A stretch of DNA of 64,000 nt from JAITMY01 sp031553765 (GTDB lineage Bacteria > Bacteroidota > Bacteroidia > Bacteroidales > UBA932). Position numbers and translations under genes: made by a program. The notes below the pieces were generated by a model. That model did no database searches. It was not told the DNA's origin and saw only the letters and a list, made by a program, of their open reading frames with translations. Shown in pieces: positions 1 to 8,019 of this stretch. Position 1 is the first letter of the stretch. Every line of letters starts with the position of its first letter. The stretch covers positions 806,001 to 870,000 of the forward strand of contig JAVBKY010000003.1 in assembly GCA_031553765.1 (NCBI GenBank), given 5' to 3'.

Positions 1-564
1 CAAATTGCCCTTTTCGACAAAATGAGCAAAAAAATAGAGAGCGATCTTGGCTACAAAACCCTTCGCCATCTTGCCAACTCCGCAGGCGTGGAGCGATTCC
101 CGCAGGCGCAGTTCGATATGGTACGTTTAGGCATATCGTTTTACGGCTCCAGCGCCACCAAGGCGGGCAGCATGCGCACCGTAAGCACGCTCAAAAGCAC
201 TATTGTGCAAATAAAGGACGTTCCCGCGGGCGACACCGTAGGTTACGGACGAAAAGGCCAAGTTGCAAAGGATAAGCGCATTGCCGTTATTCCTGTGGGC
301 TACGCTGATGGTCTTAACCGATTGCTAAGCAACGGAGTAGGGGAGATGCTTGTCAATGGTAAGTTGGCGCCTATTATAGGTAACATATGCATGGATACGT
401 GTATGGTAGATATAACTAATGTTGGGGCACAAGAAGGTGACGAGGTGATTATTTTTGGTGAAAACCCGAATATCGCGTCCATGGCTACCAAGCTCAAAAC
501 CATTCCCTACGAGGTTTTTACCCGCATTTCACCACGGGTAAAAAGGGTTTATTTTAGCGAGTAA
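1..564 (+). CDS. alr: MurF-Alr fusion or alanine racemase, 3' part
   Basis: The reading frame is open from base 1, so this is the C-terminal part of a longer gene. Alanine racemase interconverts L- and D-alanine with PLP for peptidoglycan synthesis in the cytoplasm. Visible signatures are the IPVGYADG motif, which carries the catalytic tyrosine of the C-terminal beta domain, and GNICMDTCMVD, the conserved substrate-pocket motif. The end RISPRVKRVYFSE is typical of the family. In Bacteroidota this domain is usually fused behind MurF; the MurF half would lie outside the window, so the fusion is inferred and not seen. Confidence 0.9.
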   Translation, partial: QIALFDKMSKKIESDLGYKTLRHLANSAGVERFPQAQFDMVRLGISFYGSSATKAGSMRTVSTLKSTIVQIKDVPAGDTVGYGRKGQVAKDKRIAVIPVGYADGLNRLLSNGVGEMLVNGKLAPIIGNICMDTCMVDITNVGAQEGDEVIIFGENPNIASMATKLKTIPYEVFTRISPRVKRVYFSE

Positions 565-694
565 ACGTCGAAGTAATAAATATTATAGCTACTTTTACAA
601 CTTCGGTTAATCGCATTTACATAATTAATATTTAAAAAGAAGTGAGTATTTAGGAGTTGATATTGCAGCTCCGGCTAAAAAAGGACAAACATTA

Positions 695-1135
695 ATGGCA
701 AATCCCGCATCGTTTAACAAAAGAGAATTAGAAAAGAAAAAGGACCAGAAAAGAAAGGAAAAGGAGCAGCGCAAGTTGGAGCGCAAGGCAAGTGGCGTCA
801 GCTCGCTCGACGATATGATTGCCTACGTGGATGAAAACGGTATGCTTACAAGCACCCCACCCGATCCCGATAAAAAAGTGGAAGTAGAATTGGAAGACAT
901 TGCCGTTTCTACTCCTAAAAAAGAAGAAGTGGAGGCCGAACCCCTAAAGGGCAGGGTAGATCACTTTAATACCGACAAAGGTTTTGGCTTTATTAAAGAA
1001 AAGGGCAGCATGGAAAAATATTTTTTCCATATCAGCAATGCCCCTGCAGAAATAGCCGAAGGAAATATGGTAACCTTTGAGCTTGAACGTGGACAAAAAG
1101 GCATGAACGCCGTAAGGATTATGCTTGTCAAATAA
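695..1135 (+). CDS. Cold-shock-domain protein with basic N-terminal extension
   Basis: 146 residues. The first 75 or so residues are charged and lysine-rich and probably disordered. Residues from about 85 to 146 form a cold-shock domain: GRVDHFNTDKGFGFI with RNP1 (KGFGFIKEK), then RNP2-like YFFHIS. Such proteins bind single-stranded nucleic acid and act as RNA chaperones. The size is about twice that of a minimal CspA, a form common in Bacteroidota. The next gene, an RRM protein 36 nt downstream, is also an RNA binder, so the two may be cotranscribed. The 130-nt upstream gap shows no clear promoter match. Confidence 0.85.
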   Translation: MANPASFNKRELEKKKDQKRKEKEQRKLERKASGVSSLDDMIAYVDENGMLTSTPPDPDKKVEVELEDIAVSTPKKEEVEAEPLKGRVDHFNTDKGFGFIKEKGSMEKYFFHISNAPAEIAEGNMVTFELERGQKGMNAVRIMLVK

Positions 1136-1171
1136 ATAGGTAGATAAATTAATTTTCACAGAAACAAAAAA

Positions 1172-1498
1172 ATGAACATTTACGTTTCAAACTTGAATTT
1201 TCGCACTAGCAAAGAAAGCTTCGAACAGCTATTTGCAGGCCACGGAGAAGTATCATCAGCCAACATTATCACTGACCGTGAAACCGGACGCTCACGCGGA
1301 TTTGGTTTTGTAGAAATGCCCAATGACGAAGAGGGTCAAAAGGCTATCGACACGCTTAACGGCACCGATTTTGAGGGTAAAACCATCTCGGTAAGCGTTG
1401 CTCGCCCCAGAGAGGACAAACCTCGTGGTGGTGGCTTCAACCGTGGCGGTGGTAGCCGTGGTGGATATAGCGGTGGCTACAACAGGGATAGGTACTAA
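1172..1498 (+). CDS. RRM-domain RNA-binding protein with glycine/arginine-rich tail
   Basis: 108 residues. A single RNA-recognition motif covers residues 1-80: RNP2 is IYVSNL at the N-terminus and RNP1 is RGFGFVEM near residues 47-54. The tail from about residue 83 is rich in Gly, Arg and Tyr, like RGG-type extensions of bacterial and cyanobacterial Rbp proteins. It probably binds RNA in the cytoplasm; its targets are unknown. It is followed at once by a strong hairpin terminator. Confidence 0.88.
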   Translation: MNIYVSNLNFRTSKESFEQLFAGHGEVSSANIITDRETGRSRGFGFVEMPNDEEGQKAIDTLNGTDFEGKTISVSVARPREDKPRGGGFNRGGGSRGGYSGGYNRDRY

Positions 1499-1519
1499 TC
1501 GTTTTTACTCATATTCAAC

Positions 1520-1552
1520 AAATGGCGGTCAAAAGACCGCCATTTTGTTTTT
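1520..1552 (+). terminator. Rho-independent terminator after the RRM gene
   Basis: The arms AATGGCGGTC and GACCGCCATT are perfect complements around an AAAA loop, followed by TTGTTTTT. It ends the csp-RRM transcription unit. Confidence 0.9.
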
Positions 1553-1826
1553 GCATAAAGTGTGTGCTTGGCAGGAGATGTCTCGACTAACGATTGGATG
1601 TAAAACTTTATTTCATTAATCTCCAAAACCTTAGTAGAATAAAATTCCTCACCTGTCCCTAATAACCTTATTACCTTATTCTTACCACTTTAACATTAGC
1701 CACTTTTCCTCCGGTTTTCTAATCATTCACTTCTTTAATAATATTTAAATATTTAATAATAAGGAAATTATCTTTTCGTCTCCGCGTCTTTGCGTGCTTT
1801 CATTTCCTTTACCCTTTTTAACAAGT
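1553..1826. other. AT-rich intergenic region without a gene
   Basis: No convincing gene is present. It holds an AT-rich near-palindrome (AATATTTAAATATT, about 1740-1753) and a CGTCTCCGCGTCTTTGCGTG string near 1778, which resembles short degenerate repeats I recall from other Bacteroidota genomes. It ends at the promoter of the yceD operon. Confidence 0.5.
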
Positions 1827-1857
1827 TTTGCACATTCCCAAAAAAGCCTTACCTTTG
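1827..1857 (+). promoter_or_regulatory. Bacteroidota-type promoter of the yceD-rpmF-plsX-fabH operon
   Basis: TTTG at 1827-1830 and TACCTTTG at 1850-1857 are 19 nt apart, matching the -33/-7 consensus TTTG-N19-TAnnTTTG. Transcription should begin near 1864. This rules out starts further upstream for the first gene. Confidence 0.75.
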
Positions 1858-1882
1858 TCCGCTTTATTTGCCTTATTGTGAA

Positions 1883-2413
1883 GTGGACGCACTAAACGCT
1901 TACACCATATCCTACGCTGATTTACCTCAGGGAGCACACGAGTTTGAGTTCCATGTGGACAGCGCTTTCTTTAAGCACTTCGAGGGTTCGGAAATATCTG
2001 AGGGCGATGTAGGCGTTTATATAGATGTGGAGAAGAGCAGCACGTTCATGACGCTGGAATGCAGCATGGATGGTGAGGTAAAGGTAGTGTGCGATAGGTG
2101 CTTGGATGAGTACTTTGAGCCCGTTGAGTTTGACGGCAAGTTAACCGTAAGCTTCATAGGCGGACTTGAGGACGATGAAAATTCTGAGGACGAAGTGATG
2201 AACATGGAGCAGGGTGATACCGAAGTAAACCTTGCGCAGTACATCTACGAAAGCATTTGTCTCAGCTTACCCATGCAGCACTTTCATCCCGATGATGAAG
2301 AGGGCAATAGCACTTGCAATGAAGAAATGCTTGCCAAGTTGAACGAGCTACAGGCGCAGGCACAGCAAACCAAGGAGGAAAGTTCCCCCTGGAACAAGTT
2401 GAAAAATTTATAG
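1883..2413 (+). CDS. yceD: YceD/DUF177 family protein
   Basis: 176 residues from GTG at 1883; an in-frame upstream ATG at 1790 precedes the predicted promoter and is therefore unlikely. The DUF177 signature is the VVCDRCLDEY CxxC motif followed by an acidic stretch. YceD family proteins sit directly upstream of rpmF in most bacteria and are linked to 23S rRNA or ribosome biogenesis; the biochemical role is not settled. Here rpmF follows after 27 nt, the classic arrangement. Confidence 0.88.
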   Translation: MDALNAYTISYADLPQGAHEFEFHVDSAFFKHFEGSEISEGDVGVYIDVEKSSTFMTLECSMDGEVKVVCDRCLDEYFEPVEFDGKLTVSFIGGLEDDENSEDEVMNMEQGDTEVNLAQYIYESICLSLPMQHFHPDDEEGNSTCNEEMLAKLNELQAQAQQTKEESSPWNKLKNL

Positions 2414-2440
2414 TTTTTAATTCATAATTTTTTATTCGAA

Positions 2441-2626
2441 ATGGCACATCCAAAATCGAAAATCTCTAAGCAACGCCGTGACAAGCGTCGTACGCATTAC
2501 AAAGCAGTTGCTCCTACTGTTAGCACTTGTTCTAACTGCGGTTCAGCAACCCTTTTCCACCGTGTTTGCCCTGAGTGTGGCTTTTACCGTGGTCGCTTGG
2601 TAGTTGAAAAGCAAGCCACAGCGTAA
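2441..2626 (+). CDS. rpmF: 50S ribosomal protein L32
   Basis: 61 residues. Begins MAHPKSKISKQRRDKRR, the standard L32 N-terminus, and has the zinc-binding pairs CSNCG and CPECG. A structural protein of the large ribosomal subunit. It lies between yceD and plsX, which links ribosome and membrane-lipid synthesis as in many bacteria. Confidence 0.97.
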   Translation: MAHPKSKISKQRRDKRRTHYKAVAPTVSTCSNCGSATLFHRVCPECGFYRGRLVVEKQATA

Positions 2627-2705
2627 TATCTCGTTGTAAAGCGTAAGCAGCCTTACGGGCGTTCGCAACGGCGAATTTCGTGAGGTCCACTATAAAAACA
2701 CAACC

Positions 2706-3656
2706 ATGAGAATTGGCGTTGATGTAATGGGTGGCGATCATGCCCCCGAGGTCGTTGTGCAAGGCGTAATGCAAGCACACGGCTCACTTTCAGCCGGCAG
2801 CCGCTTGGTACTATTTGGCGATAAGGAAAAAACCGTAGCGCTCATGCAGCAAGCAGGTTTTGACCCCGCCAATGTGGACATTGTGCACACCACGCAGGTG
2901 CTCGAAATGAGCGACCATCCGGCAAAAGCGTTTCAACAAAAGCCCGACTCGAGCATTACGGTGGGCTTTCACGCTTTAGCAAAAAAAGAAATTGATGGCT
3001 TTGCCAGCGCCGGTAGCACCGGAGCCATGCTGGTGGGCGCCATGTACACGGTAAAGCCCGTTGAAGGCGTTATGCGTCCCTGCATACCTACCATTATTCC
3101 TCAGCTCAACGGTAAGTTGGCGCTGCTGGTTGATGCCGGTTTGAATGCCGACTGCAAGCCTGAAATGCTTTGCCAGTTTGCTGTACTGGGCGCCATTTAT
3201 GCCAAAAACGTACTGGGTATCGACAACCCTCGTGTGGCCCTGCTGAGCAACGGCGAAGAAGATGAAAAAGGCAACATGCTTACTCAGGCAACCAATGGGA
3301 TGCTGAAGCAAACGCGCGGTATCAACTTCGTAGGAAACGTTGAGGGTAATAAAATTTACTCGGGCAAGGTTGCCGATGTGGTGGTATGCGACGGTTTCGT
3401 GGGCAACATTGCCCTGAAGCAAGCAGAAGCCATGTACGGAATTACTCAAAAGTTGGGCATCAAGAACGAATTCTTCGATCGTTTTAACTACGAGCTATAC
3501 GGCGGAACCCCCGTATTAGGCGTAAACTCCACAGTTATTATAGGCCACGGTCACTCAAGCGCGGAGGCTATCAGAACAATGGTTCTGCAAACCGAAAACG
3601 TGATTAAAGCACAGCTGGCCGAAAAAGTAAAACAAGCACTAAATACCAATGTCTAA
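2706..3656 (+). CDS. plsX: Phosphate acyltransferase PlsX
   Basis: 316 residues, full length. PlsX converts acyl-ACP to acyl-phosphate for phospholipid synthesis and is peripheral to the inner membrane. The N-terminus MRIGVDVMGGDHAP and the internal ASAGSTGAMLVGAM are family signatures. The end overlaps the fabH start by 8 nt, which indicates translational coupling. Confidence 0.96.
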   Translation: MRIGVDVMGGDHAPEVVVQGVMQAHGSLSAGSRLVLFGDKEKTVALMQQAGFDPANVDIVHTTQVLEMSDHPAKAFQQKPDSSITVGFHALAKKEIDGFASAGSTGAMLVGAMYTVKPVEGVMRPCIPTIIPQLNGKLALLVDAGLNADCKPEMLCQFAVLGAIYAKNVLGIDNPRVALLSNGEEDEKGNMLTQATNGMLKQTRGINFVGNVEGNKIYSGKVADVVVCDGFVGNIALKQAEAMYGITQKLGIKNEFFDRFNYELYGGTPVLGVNSTVIIGHGHSSAEAIRTMVLQTENVIKAQLAEKVKQALNTNV

Positions 3657-4647
3657 AATTACCGCAGCCATTACGGGAGTGGGAGGCTATGTCCCCGAAT
3701 ACATTCTGACCAACGAAGAGTTGAGCCGAATGGTAGATACGAGCGACGAATGGATTATGTCGCACATGGGAATTAAAGAACGCCACATTCTGAAGGGTGA
3801 AGGTAAAGCTACCTCCGACATGGCGGTAGAGGCGGTTTTGGACTTGTTTAAAAAGACAGGCTGCAAGCCCGAAGAGGTGGACATGCTCATTGTAGCAAGC
3901 GTTACACCCGACATGCCTTTCCCTTCGACGGCTAATATTGTAAGCGATAAGTTGGGCGTGAAAAACGCCTTTGGCTACGACATCAACGCAGGTTGCTCGG
4001 GTTTCCTGTACAGCTTGGTTACCGCTTCAAAGTTTGTAGAATCAGGCTCACACAAAAAGGTTATTGTAGTAGGTGCCGATAAGATGTCGTCCATTGTGGA
4101 CTACACCGACCGTACCACCTGTCCTATATTTGGCGATGGCGCGGCAGCGGTTTTGCTCGAGCCCAGCACCAATGGCGAAGGTATTCAAGATTCCATGATG
4201 CGTGTTGATGGTTCGGGTCGCAAGCACCTGTACCAGTTGGCCGGGGGCTCACAGCTTCCTGCCACCATGGATACCGTTATCAAGCGTCAGCACTTTGTTT
4301 ACCAGGAAGGACAACCCGTATTTAAGGCAGCTGTAACCAACATGAGCGACACCGCTGTTGCCATGATGGAAAAGCACAACCTTAAGGGTGAAGACGTAGC
4401 ATGGTTCATACCTCACCAAGCCAACATGCGCATTATTGATGCCTGCGCGCGCCGCATGGGCGTTACCAAGGAAAAGGTAATGATCAACATTGAGAAGTAC
4501 GGTAATACCACGGCTGCTACCATTCCGCTTTGCATGTGGGATTACGAAAAGAAGTTGAAGAAGGGCGATAAGCTCATTGTGGCTACCTTTGGCGCAGGCT
4601 TCACTTGGGGTGCGATTTACATCACCTGGGCCTACGATCCTAAGTAA
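3649..4647 (+). CDS. fabH: Beta-ketoacyl-ACP synthase III
   Basis: 332 residues. FabH condenses acetyl-CoA with malonyl-ACP to start fatty-acid synthesis. The catalytic triad is visible: Cys116 in NAGCSGFLY, His256 in IPHQANMRI and Asn286 in YGNTTAATIP. It is the last gene of the yceD-rpmF-plsX-fabH operon and is followed by a repeat element and tRNA-Arg. Confidence 0.97.
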   Translation: MSKITAAITGVGGYVPEYILTNEELSRMVDTSDEWIMSHMGIKERHILKGEGKATSDMAVEAVLDLFKKTGCKPEEVDMLIVASVTPDMPFPSTANIVSDKLGVKNAFGYDINAGCSGFLYSLVTASKFVESGSHKKVIVVGADKMSSIVDYTDRTTCPIFGDGAAAVLLEPSTNGEGIQDSMMRVDGSGRKHLYQLAGGSQLPATMDTVIKRQHFVYQEGQPVFKAAVTNMSDTAVAMMEKHNLKGEDVAWFIPHQANMRIIDACARRMGVTKEKVMINIEKYGNTTAATIPLCMWDYEKKLKKGDKLIVATFGAGFTWGAIYITWAYDPK

Positions 4648-4650
4648 TAC

Positions 4651-4746
4651 AGATAAAATGCCTTCGGCGATAAAAGGATAAAGAGATAAAATTTTATCGT
4701 TTTATCATTCGCGATAGCGAATATTTATCGCGAAGCGTTTATCATA
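4651..4746. repeat. GATAAA/TTTATC clustered palindromic repeat, copy 1
   Basis: About 95 bp with four GATAAA words followed by four TTTATC words, separated by short GC-rich palindromes such as TTCGCGATAGCGAA. The whole can fold on itself. A second copy at 56711-56815 has the same layout and shares the 16-mer GCGATAAAAGGATAAA. It lies between fabH and the tRNA, so it may form the 3' end of the fabH transcript. Confidence 0.7.
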
Positions 4747-4753
4747 GAATTTT

Positions 4754-4825
4754 GGCTCCATAGTTCAAGGGATAGAACGGAAGTTTCCTAAACTTTAAAT
4801 ACAGGTTCGAGTCCTGTTGGGGCTA
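4754..4825 (+). tRNA. tRNA-Arg (anticodon CCT)
   Basis: A cloverleaf can be drawn: acceptor GGCTCCA (4754-4760) with TGGGGCT (4818-4824), D-arm GTTC/GAAC, anticodon stem GAAGT/ACTTT with loop TTCCTAA giving anticodon CCT (4787-4789), and T-arm ACAGG-TTCGAGT-CCTGT. The discriminator base is A4825 and CCA is not encoded. It reads AGG codons. Its 3' end is the phage attachment site, and phage DNA begins right after it. Confidence 0.93.
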
Positions 4826-4826
4826 C
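4811..4826. other. attL core (16-bp direct repeat)
   Basis: GTCCTGTTGGGGCTAC is identical to 46400-46415; flanking bases differ at once on both sides. It covers the T-arm 3' strand and acceptor 3' strand of tRNA-Arg, so integration rebuilds the tRNA. Confidence 0.92.
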
Positions 4827-4882
4827 AAACTAAACATATTTTCAAACGCAAAAGCCCTATTTTCAAGCGTTTGAAACTTCAA

Positions 4883-5010
4883 AATTTAGAAGTTCAACTT
4901 CTAAATTACTTCCAAGCCCGCCTTTATAGGCGGGCATTGGTATTTTGTACAAATGGCATCCTATTACGCACCACCGCGCGTATAGGAATAAACAGCTAAA
5001 ACTTCTAAGT
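4883..5010. promoter_or_regulatory. Putative integrase arm-type sites, left arm
   Basis: The decamer ACTTCTAAAT occurs at 4897-4906, inverted at 4884-4893 (together a 12-bp-arm palindrome, 4883-4907), and as ACTTCTAAGT at 5001-5010 just before the int start. The same word recurs twice near attR (46331-46351). Presence on both sides of the core fits arm-type integrase binding sites; sites next to the int start could also regulate it. This is inference from pattern. Confidence 0.6.
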
Positions 5011-5011
5011 T

Positions 5012-6172
5012 GTGAATCGCATATCGTTATACGTGAATAAGAAGCAGGTAAAGCTCGATGGTACCTGTGCTATCTACGTGGCTACGGTGGTTAATGGCCA
5101 GCCGGTGCGCTTTAATACGGAGGTGTCAGCACCACTGGAGTTAATTGATTTCGGGCACGATGTAATTCGTGGATCCTCACAAGAGATAAAAGACAAGAAC
5201 TTGATAATAAGCAACTGCAAAGCGAGGGTGAGCGATATATTTGTGCAGTACCGCCTGCGGTTCTCAGAGTTGACGCCGCAGCTGCTACGCAGAGAATACG
5301 ATAACTACTTGAGTAATCATCTGTTTTTTGATTACGCCATAAAAAACCTTCATGAGCGCCGGCTTGACATAACGAAGAGCACGCACAAGCGCCATGTCAC
5401 GGTACTGAACCAAATCAAGCGATTCTCACCTGACTTGAGGCTGTCTGATATCAATGAGGATATGGTAAAAGCGTTTGTACGTTGGTGTCGACACTCTTGT
5501 AAGAATCAAATGTCAACGGTGCAGAAAAATATCAAGGTGCTCAAGTTTTACTACCGCTTGGCCGGCAAGGAAGGCCTGGTAAAAGGTAACCCGTTTGAAG
5601 AAATCAGAATACGTCCCAACCATTCGGTAAGAGAATACCTTAGCAATGAAGAGTTGAACCAATTTATTGCCTTGTATAAGGCAAACTCGCTGTCGGGACC
5701 CTTGCAAAATGTGCTGCGTTACTTCCTGTTCAGCTGCATGACCGGACTTCGCTACAGCGATGTGCAGGCATTTTCACATAGTAATATTGTAGGCAATACG
5801 ATTGTTGTGCAGATGATTAAAACGCGTAATGAAACTGGCAAGACGGTGAAAATACCTATTACCAACGGCGTGCGTCAGCTGATGGACGATGCTAAGGCAA
5901 GAATAGGGGAGCCGATTTTTAGAGTGCTGAGCAACCAAAAAACTAATGATTATCTGAAAGATATTACAAAGGTTGCCGGCATTGCTAAGCGCATCAGCTT
6001 TCACTGTGCCCGGCATACCTTTGCCACCAACTTTCTTATCAAAAACGGGGAGAAAATAGCCACCCTTCAGGAGTTGCTTGGGCACTCAAAGATTGAACAA
6101 ACGCGCATATATGCTCATGTGGTTTACGAGTCCGTTGAAGAGTCTATGCAGTTCTTAAATGCCATGTGGTAA
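5012..6172 (+). CDS. int: Phage tyrosine recombinase / integrase
   Basis: 386 residues from GTG. It integrates and excises the prophage at tRNA-Arg. Domains: N-terminal arm-type DNA-binding domain (about 1-90), SAM-like core-binding domain (about 100-190), catalytic domain (about 205-386). All six catalytic positions are visible: Arg247 (TGLRYSD), Lys270, His331 and Arg334 (HCARHTFAT), His358 (LGHSK) and Tyr367 (TRIYAH). The domain layout is that of Bacteroidota phage and conjugative-transposon integrases. It is the only rightward gene at the left end and converges on the late operon. Confidence 0.95.
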   Translation: MNRISLYVNKKQVKLDGTCAIYVATVVNGQPVRFNTEVSAPLELIDFGHDVIRGSSQEIKDKNLIISNCKARVSDIFVQYRLRFSELTPQLLRREYDNYLSNHLFFDYAIKNLHERRLDITKSTHKRHVTVLNQIKRFSPDLRLSDINEDMVKAFVRWCRHSCKNQMSTVQKNIKVLKFYYRLAGKEGLVKGNPFEEIRIRPNHSVREYLSNEELNQFIALYKANSLSGPLQNVLRYFLFSCMTGLRYSDVQAFSHSNIVGNTIVVQMIKTRNETGKTVKIPITNGVRQLMDDAKARIGEPIFRVLSNQKTNDYLKDITKVAGIAKRISFHCARHTFATNFLIKNGEKIATLQELLGHSKIEQTRIYAHVVYESVEESMQFLNAMW

Positions 6173-6180
6173 AACACGAA

Positions 6181-6202
6181 GGGCTACCGAAACCGATAGC
6201 CC
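6181..6202. terminator. Convergent hairpin between int and the late operon
   Basis: GGGCTA at 6181-6186 pairs with TAGCCC at 6197-6202, with partial pairing inside. It spans the stop codon of the leftward gene and lies 9 nt past the int stop, so it probably serves both directions. Confidence 0.6.
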
Positions 6203-6723
6203 ACGCCAACAATTATACCACCCTGTTGCAAGTTATAGCCTGCGCTCACTTGCCACTCTTTCCACCCAACCTGCACCACCGGTGCCGCCATTTCTTTTCC
6301 TAAAAATACGTGCCCATAGAATTGCAGCTTACGCTCCGATGGCGGGGGTAGCGTCGTAGTCGTTATGGCCGTTGGTCGGCGGTTCTGAAACATCAGGCTG
6401 CGCTCCACTATGCGATTCTGAGTAATGGTTTCCTTCAGCGCGATAAAAGCGCTGGTGTCATTCTTTAGCGTATCGGCGTAGTAGTGCTTTGCGAAATAGC
6501 TGGCAAGTATGGCCGTTGTGTCCACCTCCTGCAGTATGGTATCGGTGTGCTGCACCAGGTAGGGTACTGGCACGCTCACTGGCACCGGATAGGGTACGCT
6601 ATCGCCGGGCACGGTGTCCCGAATAGTTACCACGCTCGCTTGCGGTGTGGAGCACCTCTCCATAAAGCCGCCAATGGCAATACCTATGGCGAGTAGGCAT
6701 ATTGCGGCAATGCCTTTATTCAT
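6184..6723 (-). CDS. Membrane-anchored phage protein of the lysis cassette (DUF6808-like)
   Basis: 179 residues. One N-terminal TM segment (about 4-20), then a Pro-Val-rich stretch with PYPVPVSVPVPY (about 44-55), a helical middle and a C-terminal part rich in beta-prone sequence (QVGWKEWQVSAGYNL, GVGYRFR). It is the last gene of the late operon, after holin and lysin, where spanins are often encoded. The layout resembles proteins annotated DUF6808 in Bacteroidota phages, from memory. A spanin-like role in outer-membrane disruption is a guess from position. The start overlaps the previous stop as TAATG. Confidence 0.6.
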   Translation of the reverse strand: MNKGIAAICLLAIGIAIGGFMERCSTPQASVVTIRDTVPGDSVPYPVPVSVPVPYLVQHTDTILQEVDTTAILASYFAKHYYADTLKNDTSAFIALKETITQNRIVERSLMFQNRRPTAITTTTLPPPSERKLQFYGHVFLGKEMAAPVVQVGWKEWQVSAGYNLQQGGIIVGVGYRFR

Positions 6724-7130
6724 TACCCAACCTTGATTACAATTTTTTCACCTTTTTTCTGCGCTTCCCTCATTTTATCACAAAGCGCAATCTCGTAGCC
6801 GGCAGAGTTTATTACCTGCCCGATAGCCTTGTTTTCGCCCACTAAAATGCAGCCTTCGGTGTGCTGTGGTGTATTTCCTTTGTGAATGCGAATGCCTTCA
6901 AAAAAAGGCACGTTTATTAGAATTGGCAGCTGACGCTTCAGGCGCGCGCTCATAGTGAAATCTACCTGGTACACCCCTGCAGGAATAGCGGTTTCACATG
7001 GCACCTTGCTCTCGTTAAACAAGTCGCGTACCTTATCTTCAAGCGTATCGCAGAAGTAGGTGCCGTCAATGTACATTTTTCCGATGGTGTAGTTTGGCTT
7101 GAAGTGGCCACGCTTAACTTCTATCTTCAT
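6723..7130 (-). CDS. DUF5675-type protein, probable cell-wall lysin
   Basis: 135 residues from ATG at 7130; 17 further in-frame codons upstream would overlap the holin gene. The segment IRIHKGNTPQHTEGCILVG (about residues 89-107) places a His and a Gly-Cys pair as in L,D-transpeptidase (YkuD-like) active sites. DUF5675 proteins are common in Bacteroidota prophages and lie next to holins. No signal peptide is seen, so holin-dependent export is expected. A peptidoglycan-acting role is inferred from motif and position; the substrate is unknown. Confidence 0.65.
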   Translation of the reverse strand: MKIEVKRGHFKPNYTIGKMYIDGTYFCDTLEDKVRDLFNESKVPCETAIPAGVYQVDFTMSARLKRQLPILINVPFFEGIRIHKGNTPQHTEGCILVGENKAIGQVINSAGYEIALCDKMREAQKKGEKIVIKVG

Positions 7131-7578
7131 GTTGTTTATCTTTTTTGTCAAAGTATTGTGAGAATCGTTTTGTGAATTCAAAGCCCAGCATGTTGTCTAA
7201 AAACACTATGGCTTCGTTGTGTGGGAGCAATATTCGCAGGTTTTTCAGGCTGTTTTTTGCCAAAAAATACACGAACATGTAGGTAACCGTCTTGACCACG
7301 TAGAGCGCGGCAGCGTGGTCGTTCATGAACCACCCTACGGTGTGTATGGCTGCCACAATGGAGAGGTATAGCAGGAATACCGCTGCCGCAAACACAAACT
7401 TGCGAAAGCTGAACTGCTTGTCGTTTTTTACCACGTCGGTAAGAATGCCGAAGAGTAGGTCGGCAATAAACGCTAAACCCAGTACGAGCATAGCGTTATG
7501 CACAGGCGTGAGAAAGGCAAATAGCCCACAAAAGCACATGGATATGAAATCCTTAAGACTTGTTACAGGGTTGCTCAT
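7114..7578 (-). CDS. Phage holin family protein
   Basis: 154 residues from ATG at 7578, which overlaps the upstream stop as ATGA. Three to four hydrophobic segments are visible: about 14-43, 60-82 and 91-113. The layout and size fit the Bacteroidota phage holin family related to holin 4 (toxin-secretion/phage-lysis holin). It would open the inner membrane for the lysin encoded directly downstream. A charged C-terminal tail (KRFSQYFDKKDKQHEDRS) would be cytoplasmic. Confidence 0.8.
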   Translation of the reverse strand: MSNPVTSLKDFISMCFCGLFAFLTPVHNAMLVLGLAFIADLLFGILTDVVKNDKQFSFRKFVFAAAVFLLYLSIVAAIHTVGWFMNDHAAALYVVKTVTYMFVYFLAKNSLKNLRILLPHNEAIVFLDNMLGFEFTKRFSQYFDKKDKQHEDRS

Positions 7579-8018
7579 TTTAATCTTTTGGTTATGTATT
7601 CCGGCTGTTTCGGCCACTCAACATCGCCGGTTATGGCAAACGATTCTTGCTCCGTTACATCGCGCAATGCTTGACGATACGTGTCTACTATTTTCAGCTC
7701 TTCGTCACTTATGACATAGTCGCGCATTTCAAAAAAGTCAGTGGCAGTTAATAAGTTTGCTCTCTTGGCGCGTACCTGCGCTTGCTTACGCTCTAACTCC
7801 GTTGGAGTTTTTCTGCTCTTCAACTTTGGTCGTTCGGTGTACTCCCAAATGTGTTCTGTGGCGCTCAGCTTGGCGGTACAGGTACGCAACTTTTCCTGGT
7901 CAAGCGGCTCCAATGAGTAATTACCCTCGTAAGTGGATAATGTTACATCTATACCGCTATTTGCTTCGTAAGTTGGATAGCCTTCCGCATCTGCGGGATA
8001 TATTATTACCTTTTCCAT
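7575..8018 (-). CDS. Tail-fibre assembly / tail chaperone-like protein
   Basis: 147 residues. The C-terminal half has the pattern LLTATDFFEMRDYVIS...VDTYRQALRDVTEQ...VEWPKQPEY, which resembles tail-fibre assembly chaperones and XkdW-like proteins (D..., YRQALRD, WP..P). It directly follows the large tail-fibre gene, as such chaperones do. The N-terminal half is unrecognised. The end overlaps the holin start by 4 nt. Confidence 0.65.
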   Translation of the reverse strand: MEKVIIYPADAEGYPTYEANSGIDVTLSTYEGNYSLEPLDQEKLRTCTAKLSATEHIWEYTERPKLKSRKTPTELERKQAQVRAKRANLLTATDFFEMRDYVISDEELKIVDTYRQALRDVTEQESFAITGDVEWPKQPEYITKRLK

Positions 8019-8019
8019 A

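Noticed and set aside
4817..4999. 60-codon ORF starting inside the tRNA
   Set aside because: It begins in the tRNA acceptor stem and runs through the att region and arm sites; it has no domain or start signal.
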